A stretch of DNA of 64,000 bases, from contig JANUWI010000001.1 of NCBI GenBank assembly GCA_025504975.1, forward strand, positions 2,790,001 through 2,854,000, given 5' to 3'. This DNA is from Plenodomus lindquistii (taxonomy: Eukaryota > Ascomycota > Dothideomycetes > Pleosporales > Leptosphaeriaceae). A program made the translations under genes and the position numbers. Numbering within the stretch: position 1 is the first letter of the stretch; each line of letters opens with the position of its first letter. The notes below the pieces were generated by a model, which was given only the letters and a program-made list of their open reading frames with translations, did no database searches and was not told where the DNA came from. This document shows, piece by piece, positions 30,153 through 41,874 of the stretch.

Positions 30153-33100
30153 ATGACAACCGTCCAAGTTGCGCACGATGGCGCGGCGGCCATGGAGGAC
30201 ATTCACGGCGTGGATGTGTCATGGCTGCACCACTCGACCAGAGGTAAGGCCCGCTTACGCTTGCGAGATGCTCCACCCAGCTCGGCTCTGCGGGAGCGCG
30301 TCTGCGCGAGGAGGCACCCTAGCTAACGGTGCGTGCCTGAGCAGACCATCACCATCGCCAGCAAGCGCCCTCGTCGCCAGGTCTGAGCAGAGATGCGCCG
30401 CCCAAGACATCGTCGCACGGCGGGCTGCCCGCGCCGTTGCACCAGCACCAGCAGCACCAGCAGCACCACGCAGATCCGGCGCCACCAGCCCAGCGGCCAG
30501 CGTCACCACCACGGCCTTCGCCCACAATCGCGGCCGCACCGCCCGTCAAAGTCCCCCCCAAACGCCCGGCGCTGCTTGGCCGAGCCAGCACTGAGCGGGG
30601 TGGCAACGGCACTCCCCCACCAGAGCCAAAGGCCACTTCGCGGCGCAACTCGTGGATGAGCAGTATCAGCTCCAAATTTTCGTCGCAGAACTCGCCCGCG
30701 GCCACGACACATGCGCAGGCCCTCGGCTCGCCGGCGCCCGCCCATGGCGTGGCCAACACTGCGCCCTCTGCCAACGGCGCCCTCAACGGCATACAGGCCG
30801 CCTCGGGTGTTGCCAACGGAGGCCTCGACCCATATGTCCCCCATCCTCCCAAGGCTTCCTTCCTTACCAGCGCCCTGCGACGCCTGTCCTCTGGCACTCA
30901 GGTGGGTACCGCTGGCAAGACTTATCCCAATGGCGGCGTGTGCCCTCGCAAAGTTCTGAATGTCGACCCTACAAGACCACGCTGTCTGGTGCCAGAGCTG
31001 GATCAGAGCAAGTTGCGCAAAGTAGCGTTTTGTGTCGACGTCGAGATCGCAGGGGGTCCCAAATACAAGGATGAAGCGGGGGCTGAGGACAAGCAGAAGA
31101 AGAAGCAAGACAAGAAGATAAAGGAGCGCAGTGAAGGTGAGGCTCTGAAGCATCCTGATGCCGTCGTGGAACAGAAGGAAAACGAAGATACGCTTGCTGT
31201 CGTGCAAGACGCCAATGCAAGTGAATCCGATTTTAACGTTGACGGTCCAGCGCCTGGCGATGAAAAAGCAGAACCCAACAGGAAAAAAGAGAAGAAGAAA
31301 CGATCAGAAGCTGAACGCAAGGAGCGCAAGGAAAAGAAGCGCCGAAAAGCTGAAGAAAACGGTACTCTGCCACTCGAGATTACACGGGACAGTGATACAG
31401 CCAACGCACAAGGCTCTCCTCCAGGAACCGCCCTGCCACCGCCTTCCCGGGCTCAGGATCGACCAACCATAGACCCTCTCCGCATCTATCGTAGATGCTG
31501 CCAGTTGCGCGAATCTCCGATCCTGAAGCGTATTAGTGACCAATTGTCCGCTCCGCGCGCTTGCTCCACATTGCAGCCTGGGGTCATCTCTTGCCTGGAT
31601 TTGACAGGGTCAAGATTACAGTTGGCCGATGTACTGACGCTTTCTGACTGGCTTGCCATTGTTCCCGTGAAGAAGCTCTTCCTGGAAGACGCGGATCTGA
31701 ACGATGAAAAGATCCGTATTATCCTTGCCGGTCTCTTGGCTGCCAAAATCCCTGAACCTCGACGTCGAGAAACATCTGGCAACGGTGCCATACACGGTGC
31801 AGATACCCATCATGGCTTGAACGCAATCAAAAAGCTTGTCTTAAAGAACAACCCGAAGATCACCTCAGAGGGTTGGAAGCACATTGCGCTGTTCATCTAC
31901 ATGTGCAAGTCCATCATGGCTCTCGACGTATCCATGATACCTTTTCCAAAGCACCGGCCTCAAATGTCTCCACCAACGAACTCCGATCCTGGATTGTCAC
32001 ACACTACGAATGCCAGGTCGAGAGATATTGCCGAGATATTAGGAAAAGCCATTTCGGAACGTCTTGGTGGTGCAGATCTCCAAGAACTGATGTTAGCTGA
32101 ATGCTGTTTGGATTCGTCGAGTATTCGGAAGATTATTGATGGCTGCATCATCAGTGGTGTTCAGCGGTTGGGACTTGCTACAAACGACATTGACAGCGAA
32201 GGCTTACAGCACGTGATGCACTACATACGCTCTGGCGTCTGTCAAGGCATTGATCTCGGTGGGAACGACCTGCGGTCGTGGATTGGTGAGCTGTCGCAAA
32301 GCCTCAGTCAAAGCAGAGGTCATGTGCTGTGGGCCTTGTGTGTACAGGATACCGGATTGACGCCAGAATTGCTGAAGTCCCTGCTTCCAGCTTTGGTTGC
32401 ACTACCCTCCTTCCGATTCCTGGATATATCGCACAACAAGGGCCTACTGTCTGAGCCGACATCACTGGGCTTGCTGAGAAAGTATCTCCCAATGTTCAAG
32501 GAACTGAAGCGGCTTCATCTTATGAATGTTGACATGACGCCCGAAGACGCCATTGCGATTGCGGAAATTTTACCTGACTGCCCTCAGATTGCGCATCTCA
32601 ACATTTTGGAAAACCCGCAAATCTCTCGCGTCGCAGCTGCGACCGACGAAGAAACGCAGGAAGAAGCAGCCGCCCTATATGCGTCACTCACGCTTGCTGC
32701 CAAGCTATCACGGACTCTTATCTGCGTCGATGTTGATGTGCCTGCACCTGAGCAAGGTGAAGTTGTGAAAGCACTAGCGAAGCAGGTTGTCGCATACTGC
32801 CTACGCAATATCGAGTACATGAACGAAGTGCCCGAATTGCAGTCTGCACCGAAGGAAGTCGAGCTACCACAAATTCTCAGGCATCTCGTCGGACCAGACG
32901 ACACGCATTATGCCAACTCTGGGGCCCACTCCCCTGCTCCAGACGACGATTATATTGTTGGCGGTACTGGTATTGCTAAAGCTCTTAGCTACTGTCTATC
33001 ACACAAGTCTACGGACTTGCGAAGAATCTCTATGCCTAACAGCGGAACCAGTACACCTAGGAGCCGAATCCAAGAAACCGAAGAGCCAAGCAAGGCAAGA

Positions 33101-33913
33101 GCAATGTCGAAGAATCTCCTTGACACTGCTCGCAACACGAGGGCTAGGATTCAGCCGGCGTTAGCTCGAGAAGCGAAGGCTGGCAATGATTTGCCATACC
33201 GTGAGTTCACCTTGATCATATTTGCACGCACTACTGACTTTAAGGTAGGCCGCCTTCTGTTCTTGGATCAGACTCTAGAAGGCATGATTCAGCGGTTCGA
33301 AGACGAGTACCCAGAAACGCGTCTCCAAGCTTCCGATACCGCATCATCCCACAGCTCTATCCCCAGCACTTCGCCACCCACATCAACTATACCCACCCTT
33401 GGTGGCAGTATTGGCGACCTTAACAGTCCCGAATCAGATGAAGACGAACCATTGATCCTTCGATCTCGTCACAATTCCGACGTCTCCCTTGCGTCTCGTC
33501 ATATGTCACTCGAAGAAGGCCGTCTTCACCGCTTCAGTCACCGAGTCCGTACTGAGATAATGAATCCCTCGCGCCCAACATCTTCACGCGACAATTCGCA
33601 TCCGGCTCTGCTTTCAGGCACCATGGATGATCACGGACTACCGCCACACCTGATGAGTCTGAGGGAGTACTTTAGCAACTATAGTGGTGAAGAAATGCGC
33701 CATATGATTGAAGGCAAGGGCTGGGAACAGGCGTTTTACTCCGTTGTTGAGAACGCAGAGGAGCTCAAAAGTCTTGAAAAGGAGGATCCCGCTGCTTTCA
33801 AGGTCTTCCGTGAAAGTCAAATTGCTGCGCTTAAGAATCGCAACCCAGATATTTTCGCACCGGGGGAGATGGGACCACAGAAGAGAGGAGACGACTTGGC
33901 TGTTGAGGACTAA
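30153..33913 (+). CDS. Mhp1-like leucine-rich-repeat protein
   Basis: Two exons, 30153-30243 and 30345-33913, with a 101 nt intron (GTAAGG to GAGCAG, branch CTAAC), 1,219 residues. The N-terminal 150 residues are disordered with HQ and PA repeats and include SRRNSWMSSISSKFSS, which I associate with fungal proteins annotated as cell-wall biogenesis/Mhp1. A lysine/glutamate-rich stretch (about 275-370) follows. The middle (about 410-820) is a ribonuclease-inhibitor-like leucine-rich repeat region (ISCLDLTGSRLQLADVLTLS, KKLVLKNNPKITSEGW, RLGLATNDIDSEGLQHV, KRLHLMNVDMTPED). The C-terminal third is mostly disordered with a conserved-looking end (LMSLREYFSNYSGEEM). Yeast Mhp1 is a microtubule-associated protein; whether this function carries over is inferred. 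No membrane segment. Confidence 0.7.
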
Positions 33914-34417
33914 GAGTTAGGCTTGACCAACGATGCTTGAGGACTCACAGGAAAGGAATCGGATCGGTCTTGTGGTGTGTAGAATGTGTTTCTGCTTGAA
34001 GCCTGGAAGCTGTATCGCTACGCTCATTTTTGGGGGTTCGGCGGTGGTTGTTGGCACCATATACCCAGCGGCATGGGCTGGCGCACTTTATGTTTTGATA
34101 TTCCACTTTCATTAGTATCCAGACCCTGCGCGAGCACTTCGCGTCCCAGAGAGGTCATAACAATGCATACACGAAGTCCTGCAATCGGTTCCTTTTGGAA
34201 GGCGATTCTTCGCACGTGAATCGTCCTCATTTACCAGGACCTATGGCTAACAGCTTTAGCCCGATTGGCTTGCGGTCATTGTTATCGATAGAATTGCTCT
34301 CATTGCCGAGGTACCTCTCGTTAACTCCACCTACTATCGACGCCAATCATGACGCTATTCAAACCGTAGTGAGCTCTCAAGGGCAACATAGGGCTTTCAC
34401 CATCTTCTGTACTCATC
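33914..34417. other. Intergenic, no gene seen
   Basis: 504 bp between two plus-strand genes: terminator of the Mhp1-like gene and promoter of the HAD hydrolase. No feature stands out. Confidence 0.5.
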
Positions 34418-35366
34418 ATGAGTTCTTTGCCAGAGCCCCCAACGGCCGTGCTCTTTGACATTGGCGGCGTAGTTGTAAGTGCTTTCTTGTCAAGGCGATG
34501 AACGTGTATGTTCCTCAAATAATTTACGCTAACATAAACCCCCCCAGGTCATAAGCCCCTTTCAAGCCATCCTTGACTATGAAATAGCCTCCAAAATACC
34601 AATCGGCTACATAAACTATGCCATCCAAGCCGGGCCCCACGACACGGGAGCCTGGCAGCGCCTTGAGCGCGGCGAGGTCGAACTAAACGACTCCTGGTTC
34701 GCAGCCTTCAAATCTCAACTCTCACGCTCCGAGATCTGGACTGCGTACCTTGCCAAACTCGCACAAGAGCACGGCAGTGCCGGCGGGGGCCAAGCCATCA
34801 ATGGTGGGAAACCCACTGTCCCCGACATTGACGCAAAAAAACTGTTCTGGAATATGATGAAGATTAGCCGCACCCCAGATCCATACATGTATCCTGCTTT
34901 GAGGAAATTGCAGAAAAGCGGAAAATTTGTGCTAGGGGCGTTTAGTAACAATGTCATCTTTCCTACTGACATACGCGACGATACCGGCACGATCTTCACT
35001 AAAGAACTGATTCTTCCACCGCCCCCGAGCCCCTACGCAAATGACTCCCCCGACATAACGACTTACTTCGACGTTTTTCTCGGATCAGCGGCAGTAGGGG
35101 TCCGCAAACCAGATCCGGAGGCGTATAAGCTTGCGGTGCGGGAGATGGACAAAGTCGCGCAGAAAAAGGGCATGGGCAGGGTGGACGAAGCAGGAACGCT
35201 GTTTTTGGACGATATTGGAATCAACTTAAAGTTTGCGAAGAAGACAGGGTTGAGAACTATCAAAGTTGATTTGGGAAGATCAAGGGAGGCTGTCAGAGCG
35301 TTAGAGAACGAGACGGGGTTGATTTTATTAGACGATGAGGAGAGTGGGGAGAGGGCGAAATTATGA
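34418..35366 (+). CDS. HAD-superfamily hydrolase (subfamily IA, epoxide-hydrolase N-domain type)
   Basis: Two exons, 34418-34474 and 34548-35366, with a 73 nt intron (GTAAGT to CCCAG), 291 residues. The first exon holds motif I, LFDIGGVV with nucleophile D14; the second position is glycine, as in several members related to the N-terminal domain of soluble epoxide hydrolase. Later motifs: FSNN (motif II), GVRKPDPEAYKLA with the motif III lysine, and LFLDDIGINLKFAKKTGL with the motif IV acid pair. A helical cap lies between motifs I and II. Predicted to be a cytosolic phosphatase or dehalogenase-like enzyme; substrate unknown. A proline-rich loop (ILPPPPSPYANDSPD) near 200 is unusual. It is unrelated to the second HAD gene at 38 kb. 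Confidence 0.82.
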
Positions 35367-38311
35367 GAGAAGTCTTCATGAAGGTACACAGCAAAATTCT
35401 AATACATGTACTAAATTATCCAGACCCGTGCAACGATATCTCCTGCTGTTTCCTTTCACCACTACTACTCGCCTTCCCACACACAATCTCTCCCCCGGTT
35501 TTCCCTTTTCTCACCACTCCCGCTCCTTCCTCCGTCCCTCCTTCCTACCTCCGCTCTATTCATCCTCCTATGCCTCACAATCATCGTCTCTCCCTCCCTC
35601 TCCACGCCCCAAACAACCCAAGCGCCGCACACCTACTTTCTCCCATCTTCACTCTGAATTCCAGACTCTTGGCCCTTTGTTTGCTTCGGCTCTATGGCGA
35701 GGCGACATAAGAGAAAGAGGCTTTGGAAGACTGGGGTGTTCGCCATAAATGCAAGATAGGCATGAGGGGAGAATAGGGGACAAGGCCAGGGCTGCCATAC
35801 CTCCAGTTAGTCTTGTCGATCTAGCCGCTGAGCCGCAGAGAATATTGATTGTCGTAGTGTAAGGATGTCGTGGCTAAATTGGATGACTACGAAGAGGGGT
35901 GAGAATACTCGACTCGTGAAGACGGCTTTTAAATGCTTCTGAAGGATGCTCTTACTATCAAACTGGCTGTAGAGCGGCTTTAATTTGGAAAGAGCAGAAG
36001 TTTTGATTGGTGCATAGAGCGGATTGCTGATTAGCTAGCGCAGATACTAAGGTGCACACTTTTAGGTGAGCAGTTATGTGATAGGTTACTACTATAGCGA
36101 TAGGCTGCAGGTGGTGATCAGGTAGCATGTAGGTAAACAAGCATTACAAGTACCTCTATAAGTATTACCGGTACGCCTCTATTAGATGTTTAGCACTGCG
36201 CACGCTGTGAAAATATTTAGTTGTAAGACTCTATTAGAAGCAACCTTAGCTGTAATTTTTACGCCCAACAGATCTACGTTAGATTGATTGACCTGCGTTT
36301 TAACCCAGTTCGTCCGATTTGAGCGTCGCGTCTTGTCTTCTTATCTCAAACTTGAAAGGACGTCTTTCATGGGTTCGTAGCGGTCGACAAAGGAGTGCCA
36401 GTATCGGATCCGCAGACTATAACTAACGAATAGATGGAATTGATCAACGGTTCAAGTCTGATTAGCCATGGCTCTGGGCATACTTCAGACGAAATGAATG
36501 GCAGTGGTTAGTCGTCGATTGATAGTTAGGCTGGATAGGGGTTTTGAGAGTCTAGTGAGGCCGAGGAGCAAATTTATACGGCTTTGAGTGAGCTGAATTG
36601 ACACAAAGTTTTGTGTGGAGAAGAGGACATTTGAGCGAGTTTGTGTGTCACCTAACATACGTCAAGCACGTCGATATGCTACCGTATATTATCTAGCTAT
36701 CTGGATGTTTGTAGGACGTCTGAACACACGATCAAAGCCAACTCAACTATTTAGTGCAGGTCCACTAATGTCAGTACCGACTGTAATTGATAGTGTCAAT
36801 CTCCCTACCTTGTACGTTGTCAGATCTTCCACGAAGAACAGGACACGATGAAAACTTTCGGGCAATGCCTCCTTTGTCGAACCAAAGGACTTGATTGAGT
36901 GCCATGGTGGTTATTGGCGTCGAAGCCGTGTTCATTTCGGATGCTTACCATTACGGCTCGAGTCATCTTGAATTCTACCACCTAATTACTGTAAGACTCA
37001 ACGCTGCGAGAGATCAGATAGATTGGTCCCACGCCCGCGACCTTACGACAGTCCGCTACTCACGGCACCAAGGAATCTTCAGTATGGGCAGCTTGCTAGT
37101 ACGGCCTTGATGTATCGTTGACGCGAGAAAAGTCAACCTCCAACGTCGCTCCACCTTGAACAATCTGGAACTTCCATTTCACGGCTTTAAACGGTCGGCA
37201 CTCAACCTTGTTGTTTCACTATATATTATATATTGCGCAAGGTGGACCTGAAGGGTCAATGCCATCCACACTCTCCACCCTTGCCCTCGCCGACCCAGCC
37301 ACCCCAGATTTGCAGCGTCGCAGCGCAATGCGGAAGAAACGACTAGGACCGGGGTAACCTGCACACTCGCAATCCACGTGCGGAAGGCTTAGCGAGTCGC
37401 ACGACGCTGATTGCGCGTGTTTTACAACCCAATCGTTACACCGACATTGCCCTTCTCATTTCATTGTGAGGTTTGAGATTTGGGAATCACAGGGTCCAGC
37501 CATTGCACGAAAGATAAGCAATGAGATCGGACTATGATTGGCAGATCATGCCGAGGCCGAGATGTGCGAAAGCGACGCGCCAGGGTTTTCGTTTCCGATT
37601 GAACACCAGGGTACCTGGAAACTCGTGGTCGGGGCGCACGAGTAAGGCGTGGCTGGGCGTGTGGGTTCTGTTGAAGCTCTGTTGAGGGAGTGATCAGGGC
37701 ATGGGGTGGCAGAAAGAAAGGCCGTGCCGTGGTGTTACTGTTACTGCAGTCAGGAATCGCGGTTTATACTCAGTCATCGAGGGCAACTGACCGCTCTTTG
37801 AGTTGCGAGGCTATTTACAGGGTGTAGACGCATCGAATTAGATGTCTTTCAAACTTTAACTAATCATCTTCTCAGTTTTGCTGAATGTTGAAGGTGATAT
37901 TTGTCAAACTTCAACAAAGATCTAATCAGATGTGTCTATATCCTGTAAGTGCTGTCTAGCGTAAGTTGTGGTAGAGCAACGAAAGCCGCTATTAGCAAGT
38001 AACTTCAAGCGACAAACGCCAGTAACGCACATCTTAGACAACAAGCCAGGACTTGAACACTGGAATCGAGGATTGAGTGAACAAGCCATTTATTGCTCAA
38101 ATATCTTGATGTATATTTGCTGCTTACATTGCATGGTGGTGCAGTTGTAGTCCACCTGGTATCTAGAAACTTTACCTGGAGGAGGTTTTGTGGAATATGA
38201 GTACCTACAAGGACAAAAGTGGCCCTTGCTTTGAAGGGAAAAAAAGCAATCTCAGTTAAGCGCCGGCTGCTATGCCAAAAGAATCTCCGTCAGTTACAAA
38301 GAGCAGTAAAA
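35367..38311. other. Large gene-poor interval
   Basis: 2.9 kb. A pyrimidine-rich stretch (about 35,440-35,680) follows the HAD gene. The rest has moderate AT content and stops in all frames. A perfect 8 bp inverted repeat (TGTTGAAG and CTTCAACA) occurs near 37.9 kb. I see no gene, tRNA or intact repeat. Confidence 0.5.
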
Positions 38312-39651
38312 CTACTGCTCGATCACACCACCTGAGATCATGCTCTCCTTAAGAGCCTTCCTATACTCACGCTCCATGCCGTGTTTGACAGCGTCGAGCA
38401 CCGTATCCACGATGGCCTTGGGCTGAAAACGAGGTATGGTGCCTGGCTGGAACACGCCAGTCTGTACAAGGATCGAGTACCAGTTGGCCTCGTCCGTGTG
38501 CTCATTGTACTCGTTAGTTCCACGGATATCTGACTCAGGTGTGTCGCCGACAAAGTAGACGGTTGAAGGTGGTGAGTCGATGCCATGGGTATCTTTGCGC
38601 CATTCTTGGAGCAGGCGTGTGGCAAACTGGAAAGTGCCGATTTGTGGTTTGCCAAAGGCAGTGGTCTGAAGGTCTTTACCAGTAACAGCCTTGTACATAG
38701 CTTCAAGAGAGACACGTAGGGCGCCCATGCCAATGCGTGTCAAGTCGTGTGATGCGCTCCAGACGACGTCGTTGTGTGAGAAGAAGACTGGTGGGCCTTC
38801 ATCGTAGTTCTCGGATCGTGTTCCAAGACGGCCATTTTTTGACATCAACAGATCAAGGATGATTTGTTGATCGGATGCCCAGTCACGAGAGTCAGCGAAG
38901 ACGAAGATGGCCTCGATCTCAACCTCTCCAAAATTGCGGGCGCGAGAGTTCTTGTATTCATCGTCTGTCAACTTGCGGAATGGTGTTGTGTCTTGGTTGT
39001 CTTTGATGATATCTCCAGGAGTGACACTAGGTGCAGGTCAGAAGAGTGTCATATGGAACAAGTACACAAAACTCACACGTCTTTGAAGCCGTACCCTTCC
39101 GCGACAATGCGGCACTTTTCGCCCTCACCACCAACGACGAGAACAGTGTTGTACTTCTCAGCCATTTCCCTCATGGGTGTGTGGCCACAAATGAACTGCC
39201 CAGGTGATACTTCCATCTCAAGTTGTTTGCTGAGCTGCACACAGCGCTCTGCCTCGGTTTTGCCGCCGCCGTTTGTGACAAATATGTACGGTACTTTGAT
39301 TCCGTACTCATTCTCCCCGTTGAGCATCTTCATGGCTTCGATCGCTTCAGGGATAGGTCGGCCTCCACGAATGAGGACGCCGTCAATGTCGAACGCGTAC
39401 GCGTACTTGTCAGTGACAGAAGTCTCAGGTGGTGTGGACCCGGGCGATGAGGGACGGGCAGCTGAATCAAGATTGTGTCGCGCAGTTTCAAAGCCTGTAG
39501 CCACCTCTGATGCACCTGATGGGGCCATCAAATGTTGTGGCGGGGCGACGACAGTAGGGCCTAGTTGAAGCTTCTCATGAGTTGCTTCGATAGACGACAG
39601 CCGGCGAGTGCGTCCAGCTGCCGGCGGGACTACCAGAGACGGAGCGGACAT
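38312..39651 (-). CDS. HAD-IIA hydrolase, CECR5/HDHD5-like (yeast YKR070W type)
   Basis: Two exons, 39077-39651 and 38312-39026, with a 50 nt intron (39027-39076, GTGAGT to CCTAG), 429 residues. Start is the ATG at 39651; the open stretch upstream begins with TTG. An 80-residue low-complexity leader precedes YAFDIDGVLIRGGRPIPEA with nucleophiles D88 and D90. Motif II is IFVTNGGGKTEAE, and the C-terminal motif is YFVGDTPESDIRGTNEYN. The splice restores DVVTPGDIIKDN, typical of the family. Relatives are mitochondrial or of unknown substrate; the leader has some import-signal character (RTRRLSS) but is not clear-cut. Two tandem-looking HAD genes in this window come from different subfamilies. 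Confidence 0.88.
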
Positions 39652-41874
39652 GGTGAAGATGTAATGAAGAGCGATGGTTGGGTATGGTGCAAATGTTCTC
39701 AATACAGATATGTGGTTCTGAGGTTGCTTTGAGATGATGTGTTGGCCAGGGAAATGATCAGCTTTATATGCTGCCTGTAAGTGCCCTCAGGGATTCTCCA
39801 GAGCCTATTCGATGAGCGGAGACAAAGAGTGGATTCGTGGGATTGTGGGTATGTGGATACTGTGGAGGTGGGTATGATATACCTGCTCCCTGGGTGCAGA
39901 AGTGTTCACTTATATACATTACTCATGAATGATTTTCTTACACAATGTGGCGGTGAACGCGCTTGCACGACGTCGTTGAAGTGCCGAGTACTGAGCGAGA
40001 CGCTTATCGAGTTGGAACTGTTGGATTGCACCAATGTGGAACTCATCGTCATCCTTGTTGAGTGATTACCGGTAGTGTGCTCGAACTGCTCTTTAACCCA
40101 TGCATCTAAAGCTCATTCGATCATGCACCCACGAGTGTTGTAAGACTTGTGGGCACGGGACCAGGGACATTGCTGTGAATGGATGCCGTTGATGCAAAGC
40201 CTACCTAATTCGCTACATGCTGTGTCTCTAACGGCCGCGCTTCAAAGGGATGGTTGTCGCAGAGTTTTGAGCTTCATGTGTTATGACGTTATTCATGATT
40301 AGCTTGCGTCTCGGTTCGGCGCTTTGACCCGAATACACAAATGCTATGCCAGGAACACAGCCAAGCCGTACGGACAAGGCGGACATGAATCCTGATGCGA
40401 CAATGGACCGGTTGCTTCAGTCATCTCGGCGAGCCGGAACCGCCCTCGTTCTTGTACACAGTAGTCAAGTATCTATGTAGATCAGACGGCTCCGGAGGGC
40501 TAGTTGAGGCTCACCCGTTGTGTAGGTCTTGGAATTCTCGCCAATGTTTCCCTCGCTTGGACCCTTTATTCTGTACGGGAAGTCTTTTGCAACTCTAGAG
40601 TTATAGATGATGGCCTCTGAACCGATCGTTTGAGGAGATGCCATGTACGTCCAATCAGCAGTGTTTGCTTCTTGTGTGGTGAAGCGCCCTTATCGCCAGG
40701 CCCCCTCTATGCAGTATGGACGATCTACGCTTGTTCGAGCGACAGTCGAGCATGGAGTCGTATCTCTCAGCTTACTTGGAGTGGGCCGGTTACAAATGAT
40801 GTACCCACACAAAGACACTGATTCCGCAGCACGTGACGTAAGAGGACATTTAACGGCCGCCTGAATGAGCGGCTCGCGCAATGTTGACAATAACAGTGGT
40901 CGCTGTAGACCGGCAAGTGCTACCATTGCGCGATTTGTACAGACATGGTATATTGGTGGACCTGCCGACATTGGGGCTGTGCTTGAAGACTTGATTGATA
41001 TTGATTTACGGAACCTGAGTGCGGAACCTGAGTACCGTTGTGCGCGGCACGGTAACCTTTGATCGCGCGATAGTCGTTTTAGTCAAGTTGAAGGAAAGCT
41101 GACTGTTCATCCTTTGTAGCGCTTCAAACGATACGACAAAACTTTTAAGATGGACCAGAAAGAGCAGGGAAAGGAATCCGTACCCATGGGCAGACTTGAT
41201 GATATTACCTCGGTCGAAAGAAGATGGAGAGGCAGACAACTCACAATCTCCCAATCGGTGATGTGTGAATGTGCCAATGAATGTATCGAGAACTTTAGGA
41301 CGACGGACCAAGGTTTACTGGAAATACATGTCCCCAATGAAGGACTTGATGGAACTCATGATTTACACAAGGAGTTCTGTGGTGGGCTGCAAGGACCTCA
41401 ACGCCATACACCACTCTCTCACCCAAGGAGCATCACCCAAATCACAACGCCTTCTTCGGTGAGGTTAATAGAACACAGGTCGCCCATGGGGTTGCAGGTG
41501 CGGGGCTCTCCACACTGGTCCACACGTTGCACGAGGCCAAAAGATTAGACCGCTGATCACGACAAGGAAGGGTGCCAGCAGGGGCAGCGTGCGGTCGGCA
41601 AACGCGTTCCGAGGCAGAAAGGTTCGCAATGGTGAGCTTTTCGAGGGTGAAATCGAGTATGTGGCATCTATCTGCTGATTCAGGTAGCCGATGGACGTGG
41701 AGATTGAGGGATTGAGGGTCAGTTTGGTAGCGTGTTGGCGGCAGGCACGTTCGCGAAGAAGCAGCGAGTACCGGTAGAGGAAGTCTCGAACAACACATCG
41801 CGAACACAAAGTGTCTGCTCCTCACCTTCACGAACAACAATGACGGCTCAAATCACCCAAAACATGCTACAACA
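39652..41874. other. Gene-poor interval
   Basis: 2.2 kb between two divergently transcribed genes. Short open frames only, none over about 130 codons, and none with recognisable features. Confidence 0.5.

Noticed and set aside
35335..35748. 137-codon frame after the first HAD gene
   Set aside because: Composition comes from a pyrimidine-rich stretch (S, P, L, R); no conserved features and it overlaps the HAD stop.
37890..37925. Hairpin TGTTGAAG / CTTCAACA
   Set aside because: Perfect but only 8 bp, without flanking gene or T run; expected by chance in a window this size.
38030..38080. Possible T-arm of a tRNA on the minus strand near CAGGACTTGAACACTGG
   Set aside because: Stem does not fit a 5 bp T-arm with a 7 nt loop, and no other arms can be folded.
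34418..39651. The two HAD genes as a recent tandem duplication
   Set aside because: They belong to different HAD subfamilies (IA and IIA), with different cap positions and motif spacing.
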